NCBI GenBank assembly: GCA_005406025.1
Contig: BGZK01000279.1
Location: 124,001 to 188,000 of the forward strand
DNA: 64,000 nt
Direction of reading: 5' to 3'
Origin: Eumeta japonica
Lineage: Eukaryota; Arthropoda; Insecta; Lepidoptera; Psychidae
Shown here: in pieces, positions 55,311 through 64,000 of the stretch
Layout: each line of letters starts with the position of its first letter
Numbering within the stretch: position 1 is the stretch's first letter
Made by a program: the position numbers and the translations under genes
Notes under the pieces: generated by a model
The model's database searches: none
The model's input: only the letters and a program-made list of their open reading frames with translations
What the model was told of the DNA's origin: nothing

Positions 55311-57744
55311 ATCGTTGTTTCCTTTTGTATTACCTTTCTTTTATATTACGTTTCTTTTCCGTTTCTCATACACACCATCAATGTACAGACAGTTCTACTG
55401 TTTTATTATATATGTATTGATTATATGAATATCATTATATTAATATTCGGTGACTAATCACTATACTGTGCGAATATTTCCACGAGTCATCTGGAACAAA
55501 TTTATATTAAAAAAGATTTTTTGTAGATCTATCTAATGTATTTCATGGTGACGTAAGTTTTACTTAAGTTCGCATTATTATTACGTTATTGATAAATTAC
55601 TAATAATTATTAAAAATAATTTATAAACTGAGAAGATATGTAATATTATTTAATTACTGAAAAAGATTCATATGGTTGATAATGATCGTACATTGGAGAA
55701 ATACATATTACGTTGTATTACGAGTAAAAATTTTTTTAATCTTTTAATTGATAATCTTATCCCATTCAAATAAACAATATGCCATTATTGTCTTTGATGG
55801 ATATTGATCCGAAAATTTATTTGTTTTTCTTTGGCGTTTATGAAAAAAAAATAGAATTATTTTTTATTACAAATATTTTGTCTCTTTTATTCTTTAGGAA
55901 GCAATAAATAATACTGCAATAAAATCAATCTTCCTATTAAAAAAAAAGATACAAATAAAAGGCTATCGGTGACGCTTTCAAGTGCTGCAGGTTAGAGCGA
56001 AGGGCTTATCAAAACCATTGCCGTCTCAGAATGATCACTAGTCGTCCCGGTGACTAGTCCCGTGGATTATTCATTCCCTATAAGTATTTATGGGGCAGCA
56101 AAGAATGGATAGATTCTGATTCAGAATTCTTATTATTATATTACATATGCTATTCTTTCCCCTTACATCTATTCTGCGAATTACGAGGACTGGTAAAATT
56201 ATAGAACGAATGTTATTCACGTCCGTATTTAATGTATAAATTTTCGTGGCAGACTGTTTCGTTGCTATTGGATACTGGAGTTATATGTCCCCTACCGTTT
56301 AAAGTTGCTAAGTCGCTATACAATACACAATGATAATACAAAAAAAAACTGGCGTGTCGGACCATGTTCATTATAGGGTTCAGAAGCCATTATTACAAAG
56401 AAATGCATTACAGATGAAAAATGTACGTTGTTACTTTTTTCCATGTTTCCCGCATAGAATAGTCATAAGATTTTTAGTCGCCTGTAACTAAAGAAAAAAG
56501 TAGGAATGTCGACTATTAATTGCTATTAAACAGCAAAAGAGCGTATCTTCATGGCGCTTACGTCCTTTTGTTGAGAAACATAGTTTTCCGGCAATAACTC
56601 AAAAACAGTACATCCGAACATGTTCAAAATAATTTTCGAGTATTTATTAAGAGTTATCCTTCTTATATTTTCTTGGACATAATGATTAGAAAATAGAGGG
56701 GGAAACACATTTTTTTTCTGAGACTTTCAGAGCGATTATTTCAGAAATTATTCACGTAATCAGAAAAGTTGCTTAGAAACCTTAAAGTATTTTTAAAAAA
56801 AACTGTCGAAATATGTGCCGCACGTTGATGTTTGCTGAAAAAAATTTTTTTCAGTTCTGTTACATGTATGTAGTGCCATCTCTAGAAATACTTATTTTTG
56901 ATATTTAACTAGTAAACTAAGTAGCGGCTTATACAAGACACCTACACTGTAAATTTCATCAAAATATGTCTTTGTGTTTTTTGAAGAAAATGCCTGTGAC
57001 ATACGGACGGATGGATATGATACGTCTTCTTACACTAGTGTCAATAAAACAGACGTCGTTTTTTGGCGCTGTTATCTAGCGCATGCGCGGTTTGTTCGTT
57101 TCATCTCACTAATTTATTTATGATGTTGTATAATCATCCATATAACGTACTAAGTTACATGTGTTAGTTGCTGTGTCAAGTTTTAATATATTTAAGTATT
57201 TATTATTACCATATATTGTTTTTCGGTATGTAGAAAATATTTTTGTAATTATTAGGACATTTAATAAATTTTATATTGTATCGAGATATTTCTATTCTTT
57301 AAAATTATTACATTTCAAATGTGTATTAGTTCTCCATTGGTAATGAAATATAGACGAAGAATTGTAAAAAAAATGTTAGATGCAAAATTCTGTTTTTTTT
57401 TTTTCAATATATAAAAGAGCACGATTCATTTTATTTAGTTGTGATTTTTGCAGGAAATAGAATAAGATATTTTGGTTGGAGGTGGCTAATTAAGTTATAC
57501 ATATATCTCAGTAAGAAAATATTTTCTGTCCTGGTGTAAATTAACCACTCACGGACAAACTGCAGCTTAGAAAAGAAAATATAGAATAGAATACGAATAA
57601 AAATTATTACAGTAGAAAAAAATAGAACGTATAAGACCGATTTCGGGTGGTTTATTAAATTAGTAATTGTGCATTTGATTTCCGCCCTATGCGTTCATGC
57701 CCTCGACAAGCCCCCAGGCTAGTCACACACATTGCGGTTGGTTT

Positions 57745-58085
57745 CAAAAGAATCCGTAGATTTCGATGTAGGTAAGACCTTCGATAGAGTGTGGCGCGCA
57801 GTACTCATACACAAACTCCACGTTCTCTGAGTACTACATCGTGTCACGCACATCGTTTATAACCAGAGCAATAATAGGCGTTCTGTATTTCGACATGATG
57901 ACATATACTCGACTAGTAAGCCCACCAGAGAGGAAACACCTCAAGACTCCACGTTCTCTCTTCTTCTTAACCCCGTGATACAATAACGACATATCGTGTA
58001 TGAAGTCAGGCGTCCAATTCGCGCTATTTGCAGATGTAAGATTGCAGAAGTAATCCATAACAAATTCTGCAGAACATCTACGACG
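57745..58085 (+). mobile_element. Non-LTR (Jockey-type) reverse-transcriptase fragment
   Basis: Reads FDVGKTFDRVWRAVLIHKLH near 57757, the motif A block FDVxKAFDRVWHxGLIxKL. It is followed by HRVTHIVYN and, near 57890, HDDIYSTSKPTREETPQDST and FSLLLNPVIQ, matching the GVPQGSxLSPLLFxLYINDI block with damage, then a remnant of the FADD region near 58030. Stops and frameshifts throughout. Confidence 0.72.
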
Positions 58086-58092
58086 TTCCCTT

Positions 58093-58527
58093 GTGCGCCA
58101 GAGATTCAATACTCCACAGGAATTTAGAACTCTTTACTATCTCCATTCTACACGAGAGACGCATCCGAGCGTTGGTTCATCGCCGCAGGGTCACCTCCTA
58201 ACGCGCTTCTTCCTTCAGCAGTCTCGTACGAGACGCCGCCTTATAATATTACCTGTAAGCGTATTGGCGCATTCGGCATGCGAAAAGGAGGGGAGTGTTG
58301 TGGGTGATGATAATGCAACTCCTATTCTGGTTATAGTAGAAGTGTATGACCACCGACTTTTCCGGGTTGATTTCTATCCTCTAAGTTGGGGACCATCGAT
58401 CTACGGCGGCCCTATGAAGGTGAGGATATATGCTCTGAAATTGCCTAGCTACCTACGCGGTATGTCGTTCGTGTACATGGAGTGCAGAAGAGGGAGAGGG
58501 TGGAACCTTGAAGTGTTGTCGCTCTGA
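58093..58527 (+). other. Unidentified 144-codon ORF downstream of the RT fragment
   Basis: One of the longest ORFs not explained as antisense to a transposon. Its second half is richer in G+C than its surroundings. It follows directly after the Jockey-type RT fragment but does not resemble the expected post-RT region. A short hairpin (CTCTGATGG/CCATCAGAG, loop GTTTT) overlaps its stop. Probably repeat-derived. Confidence 0.2.
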
Positions 58528-59851
58528 TGGGTTTTCCATCAGAGTGGTGTTCTCTTGCCGGAACACAAAATGCCTACTGCTAATCTAGTTGTAAATGATA
58601 TGTGTAAGAAGATTGTGTTATACTAACAGATCAGCCTGACGCTCACAGCCGAGATCGAGGCTTATTGAGGTTAACCAAACCAATGTCTAAGCATTAAGGT
58701 TAGAACCACACAATCACTAAAACCTAAAGTGGTCATCTCTCGTCATCTACCACGACGCTCCCGCCTCTGGACACACGAATGGGCACAAGCCGTGATGATG
58801 TTCAAGTGACTTTCTATACTCTATACCGAGGTGGTTGTTGTAAGTAAACAACGTGCCGACGTCACGTGGCAAGTCATATGGCGTCGGCAACCACGCGTAC
58901 TGTCTCACCGCGTCCACATCAAGCTGTCACCGAAGTCCAGCTAACAATGTAGTCGGACGACCTACGTCGTCAGCGAGCATTTTTAGTAAATTTCCAACCC
59001 GCATTGGTGCGCGGCCGTGCGTTATGCATTATTTATGCCTTTTCCCACTTTCAAAAAAGAAATGTGTGGAAGAAATGTTTGTATAAGAACCCTTAAAAGG
59101 AATTGGGTGTGACTGTTACTGTCGTGAGTTGCACGTGATTATGGATAGTTTATTTGCATCAAAAATATCACATCAGATCTGCCGGGCATTAGTGGTAGTG
59201 ACGATTTAAATAGAGGAAAATTTTACTATCGGCCCGTTCTTAAATTATTCTCCAGTTTATTCGTCAGAAAAAAGCTTAAAAAAATGTACACAATTATACA
59301 ATCTATAAAGAAGATCGCAAAAGAATTCACGTATACCTACAACGTAGAACAGTGTTTGTAAATTGAACTGCGCAGTAAAAATATAAGTTGTTTACGGCAT
59401 TGTGCCGAAGTTTATCTAAATAAATTGATTCGCAATTCAAGCTATTTGATGTAGCAGAACAATTCATTTGCAACATAAAATTGTCAGCCATAGTTTTAAA
59501 AATTTTGAAAAAAAAGTTAATTAATATTTGAAATTTAACACTGAACCACTTTAATTAATACTAGGCGGTGCATTAGTATTGTTTTTTCCCCAATATGTTA
59601 CATCTACAAATGTAGAGCTGTAGTAAGCACTGGGTTATACCCGGGCGAAGCTGGTCCAAGTCGCTATCCATTACTATTATGATTGTGAAAGCAATACTGT
59701 TTTCATTTTTTATAAAATGGATTTTATGTATATGTATACACACACCCGGAAAAACCCGAAAGATCCTGAAGGCAGACCACAAAGGATTTTATTCATGTCT
59801 ATTTGTATGGACAAATACTGTCTTGTTATAAAACTTTTATACATAAATAAA

Positions 59852-59893
59852 TCTAGTTATAACAATACATGTAGATGCATTGTTATAACTAGA
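59852..59893. repeat. Perfect 15-bp inverted repeat
   Basis: TCTAGTTATAACAAT, 12-base spacer, then its exact reverse complement. Intergenic. Confidence 0.95.
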
Positions 59894-61399
59894 CAATGGC
59901 TAGTCACCCTGACCCTTAGTTACTTCTACGATCCACATTAAGGGGGTCGCGATGTAATACTTCCATTATCGAGTTTCTAATGTAAGGACAGTTGTTGCGC
60001 CTAATACTATTTTTAACAATTTTTTTTGCATTTTAACAAAAAATTCTTTGATAATACAGGCTATTTTCATACGATTTTTCATTTCTTCCAAAATACGTCT
60101 CAGTTAATAGCAGGTTCGTCAGGTTTGTTTAAGTGATTACAGCATTGATGTAAAAATGACGCAATCATAAGCCATCAGAGATCTATTTAATGTCTAGGTT
60201 TTTTTTGCAAAATCGATTTCTTTGGTGATTTACATCACGTGAGTGATGTTTGACATGACTGCTTAGTACTGACTTTTTGTTTCAATTGGCAATTGTTCAT
60301 ATCTTTGATTGATTTTTTTTATTACTTAGACGATAATTTCAATTCACTTTAGCTTTAATTAATGATTTTTAATGAATAATTCCAAGCTTAGCTTGCACGC
60401 ACAGCACCAATATATTAGCGGCAATTTTCATAAAATTCTTTCATTGTCCGTGTCAAGAGTTTATAAAAGATTCGTGTTTTTACATTTAAAGTATTTGAGA
60501 AAAAAAATTACACGTGCAAGTGTTAACAAACTTAACAGGCGCCGAAACATTGGTCCACCTAATTCCTTGTTTGCTCACGCCGCAAATGCTGCACGACATC
60601 CAATAACGTATCGTGTGGTTGCATTGTTTCTTAGTCTGTTTTAAGAATTTCGTGATTTTCCACTTAGACATTGTAATTTAAGTTGAACTGTGCTGTGCTA
60701 AAGCGACGTTTCTACTTTTTTCGTAAATTAGTTGTAGATGTAACTGCGAAACAACATTTTGTATTCATATAATTATTGTTTATTGGCGACCCGCTCGCTG
60801 CTCTGCTCGCGTAGACTATAAAATCTTTGTAAGAGTATCTTTTTGTTAAAAATATATGTTTATAACAAACTGTCGATAAGAACTAAGTAAGTCGTTTATA
60901 TTTAAGCCTAGTCTATGAGAAGAAAGACGCCTACAGAAAATTCGAATTTAACTTGTTTTTATGTAGCTATCGCGCAGCTGCCAAGTCTGATTTTGTTTAG
61001 TTTTATGGTAACACACTATAATAAACAAATCAATTGTGAATAAGTAAACGTTACATTAATAGTAATGTTTTCTCAAGTAATGATTTTCTTTTGAGATAGG
61101 GAATATATTGCTTATATCTGATAAAATTACAATTCAAGATCGTATTTTTTTAAGCTTTTTTAATATAAAAATTGTTTTTGCGACTTTATTAGAAATATCA
61201 TGACGACTAATATTTTTGTATTACATAATTTTCATGAATATCCAAAGATTTGGTAGGCTTACGTTGGTAAAGCAAACATTTAGTACTTTTACGAATCGAA
61301 ACTCTAACATCGTTATTGCTGAGCTATATAAACCTATACAAGCTAGAGAATTTTTTAATACACAATAATCTTCCTAAAGAAATGTTCCTAACAATGGTA

Positions 61400-61490
61400 A
61401 AAACTGCATTTAAATCCGTTCAATGATTGTCGACATTAGTGGGCGCACACGTATATACATACAGAAGGACAGGCGCTCGCCGATGACATT
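61400..61490 (+). repeat. RTE-like 3' tail fragment
   Basis: ACTGCATTTAAATCCGTTCA followed by ATACATACAGAAGGACAGGCGC. Same pattern as the 55.2-kb fragment, more decayed. Confidence 0.35.
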
Positions 61491-63334
61491 CTATGAGTAT
61501 AAATTGTACTAAACTTGACTACGAGCATTAATAGATGGTGTTTTAGGCATTAAGGGCTCTTTTATTTTAAAATATTTAAAATTTTATAATTTTTCATAAA
61601 AAACAAATCCCGTTGATAATAAAATGCTTGCGATAATTCATTGAATTTTAATTTTGGTCGAACTATTTTGGGAATTACTGACCAATGAACAAAATTATTT
61701 TCGTGACTGAACTTTCGCTTCAGAAAATATTTACCTTTATATTTCTCATTTATTTCTTCTCTTTTGTACTACGGCCCTTTGAATTTCTTCTAACATCCGT
61801 CCTCTACATATTTCATGTACAATTAATCACCACTTGATTCTGTTCAAAATGACAGCTTTTGTCGCCGAGGCGGTTCAGTATAGAACAAAGCATAGTAGCG
61901 AATTCATGAACATTACGTTATTTTCAAGAGGATAGGAAACAGCGTCGACTGAATCACCCTGTTCGGTTGTGATTCAACAAACAAAGACCGGACAATAATG
62001 AGTCTGGCGCGCAAACTGAGGCTTCTGTACTCGAGTACTTGTGACGGTACAACAAATGCATATGTATTGCTCTCTTACGAAAAAAAAATAAAAAGTTCGT
62101 TAAGTTCTTTAGCGGACGGTCCGGTCCTCGGTTGGCCGGTTTTTATTACGTGTTGTTTTAGGTTTATACACGGTTTACGTTAATCACGCCGCGTCGCTCG
62201 GTTGCGTGTATACCGTTTTTACGATAGAGCAAAAACGTAATGACGTTACAAAAACCTGTTTATTGTACGAGGACATTCTATAATTTATTACTTAGGATAT
62301 CCACTGTAATAACTGTGAAAATTTTAATTGACTGTTTATTACGATTCTTACGATACACCCCTTCAAAGAACAGACGGACACAACGGCGTAGCCTAAGTAA
62401 TAGGGTCCCGTCGGCAATACTTTTGTTGCGGAATTTTATAAGACGCCTAAGAATACGTAGCTCTCACTGAGCGACTTCGGCTCGCGCTTGCCACCGCCAG
62501 CGACGGTTACAGGGAGCTCAGAAACAAAAACACATTCATAAATATGTAATTTCACGTCGGGTCGCGTCACTGAACGCCTTTGACCACAAATCTTGTTCAA
62601 GGCGAGCCGATGTATGTGTTACATAATTGAACAAAACATAATTTATATTTAGCATAATTCGCCTGTTTCCGATCCGTAAAAACAAACTTGAGGATGGCCG
62701 ATCCATGATGAAAACAATCATGGGGACGATTAAAAAAAACTCGTGTATGAATCAATAGGCGTAAGTGGACGATTAAAGACATATGTATTTTTCAGTAAAT
62801 AATATATAATTTGCTAAACAGTAATTTTTAAATTTCCGTATACGACTCTAGCCAACGTCTTCAAGATATCGTAATGTAAATAATTCGGGTACTACTAAAT
62901 AAAATACAATACATTTAGCTATTTCGATCTAAAATGACGAATTTTGTATTTGAATATGTTATACTTAAGTATTTATCGTTTTTTTTTATTACTTACGTAA
63001 GTACTGCAAATTTTTTCAGCCTATCGCAAAATATACATATATTAGGTAGGTAGGTATAGGTGCATATATAGTAGGTATATTCAAATTTGCGCTGTACCAG
63101 CTTTATGACCAGCGCATCGCTTAACAGTCGTGTGGTAACGCGTTCGGCCCCTGCACATGGGCGAATCGACCAAGAAGTTTTCAACTTAATCTGCCCGCTG
63201 AATCTACTGAGATTTATCTACTCTATGCTTCGAAGAGCACGTCGGGTCGTCAGTCACAGATGAACTATTTGATCGTGGACACCGGTGCGGCGACAACAAT
63301 GCGGTGGTCTGTGTAATAGATTAATTTACGTACG

Positions 63335-63936
63335 CTGTGCCGTAAATAGCCTTTTCTGCGCCCTGTGCGAGCTTTTATAACTGCGCCCTTGTTTTTTTTT
63401 AGATATTATAAGTACCCTAGCTAGAGCAATGCTATGTATAAGCCTACTTTATTTCATTCAGGGTGATAAAATAAAGCGCAAGGATTTTGGTATTGGTGGA
63501 CAAATTATTTAATATTTTGAAAGACAAATCTATTTTTTTAAAGAACTAGAACTGATATGGGAAAACAAGCAGACGAGCTATTTAAGTGGACCCTTCGTCT
63601 ATTATACCACCTACTGTGTCTCACTCACTAAAACTCAAACGCAAGTTCACTGGTGCAAATGCGTTGCCCACCCTGCAAAGTTTCAGTAAAATGTAAACTA
63701 ATTTAATTTTAAGTACTTGGTATGGTAGTTTTGAATAAGGAAAGTAGCATAATATAAATTGCGTTTAAGTATGGAATAATGAAAAAACATTTGGACTTGA
63801 GCACTAGGGGCGCAGCGGGAACCTATCAGAAGCAAACCGAAAAATAATAGTCCTGCCTGGTCTGGCCATTCTCGCGCCCCCCAGGGTCTACGCCCTGTGC
63901 CTGGGCACCGGCGGCACCGCCCTATTTACGGCACTG
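63335..63936. mobile_element. Probable hAT-type MITE (about 600 bp)
   Basis: Left end CTGTGCCGTAAATAG and reverse complement of the right end CAGTGCCGTAAATAG differ at one base. The flanking 8 bases, TACGTACG on the left and TAGGTACA on the right, agree at 6 of 8, as expected for an old 8-bp hAT target duplication. CAGTG is a common hAT-type terminus. The inside has no ORF. The G+C-rich right half (63850-63936) contrasts with the A+T-rich middle. It abuts the CA run at the window edge. Confidence 0.5.
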
Positions 63937-63940
63937 TAGG

Positions 63941-63946
63941 TACACA

Positions 63947-64000
<54 letters not shown>
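63941..64000 (+). repeat. CA microsatellite running off the window
   Basis: Uninterrupted CA from about 63953 to the end, with one CC break before. It directly follows the probable MITE. Confidence 0.97.

Larger units (their letters stand above)
53120..57740. other. Intergenic, mostly repeat debris
   Basis: Holds the TG run, repeat B (54752-55092) and an RTE-like tail (55195-55310). 56.9-57.05 kb reads like another degraded retroelement tail. No gene recognised. Confidence 0.55.
58530..63334. other. Intergenic, no gene seen
   Basis: 58.6-59.0 kb and 61.98-62.6 kb are relatively CpG-rich but carry no recognisable ORF. 59620-59670 (ATACCCGGGCGAAGCTGG) and 60785-60810 resemble the G+C-rich end of RTE-type repeats. 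The rest is A+T-rich with the 59852 hairpin and an RTE-like tail near 61.4 kb. Confidence 0.5.

Noticed and set aside
1..64000. CRISPR array, rRNA, bacterial operon or integrated virus
   Set aside because: No regularly spaced repeats, no rRNA-like sequence, no closely packed ORFs and no viral structural or polymerase genes were seen.

Overview
This is an insect nuclear genome window, most probably from a moth or butterfly (Lepidoptera). It is A+T-rich, its one gene is cut into eight exons by long introns with GT/AG borders, and it is crowded with decayed mariner elements, non-LTR fragments, tRNA-headed SINEs and short-period degenerate repeats of kinds common in lepidopteran genomes. There is no prokaryotic organisation: no operons, no CRISPR array, no rRNA, no intact tRNA. 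The order is inferred from repeat types and protein resemblance, not from a marker gene.

The only gene I can fully support is on the minus strand, 49308 down to 22065. It is a complete sugar-porter-family MFS transporter resembling insect facilitated trehalose/glucose transporters (Tret1-like). Eight coding exons (49287-49308, 43717-43946, 42363-42686, 35778-35910, 32403-32516, 31822-31937, 23262-23453, 22065-22319) add up to 1386 bp, which is 461 residues plus a stop. Every exon phase fits. Exon 1 is only 22 bp, so the protein begins directly in its first membrane span. The usual TM7 sugar-pocket motif QQxSGxN reads QQFDGYL here, so a substrate other than glucose or trehalose, or a changed role, is plausible.

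Region by region. 1-22 kb lies downstream of the gene and has no recognised gene; it holds two mariner relics (7.8-8.8 kb, and 16.5-17.8 kb with terminal repeats), dispersed repeats, a SINE head, a 92-bp tandem duplication and hairpins. 22-49 kb is the transporter; its introns hold a full-length dead mariner with terminal repeats (38.8-40.1 kb), a second mariner relic (27-27.9 kb), an HTH/transposase relic (40.1-40.6 kb), a LINE tail (25.5 kb), SINEs and three copies of a repeat with a degenerate core. 49.3-64 kb lies upstream of the gene; it holds a CpG-rich stretch that could be the promoter or 5' UTR, two reverse-transcriptase relics, a hAT transposase relic, a probable hAT-type MITE of about 600 bp and a long CA run at the edge.

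The more interesting points are the reconstructed transporter with its altered pocket, the repeat family with fixed ends and a variable core, several perfect inverted repeats, and one intronic ORF I could not identify. I found no convincing new multi-gene system. All family calls are by eye; no search or alignment was run.
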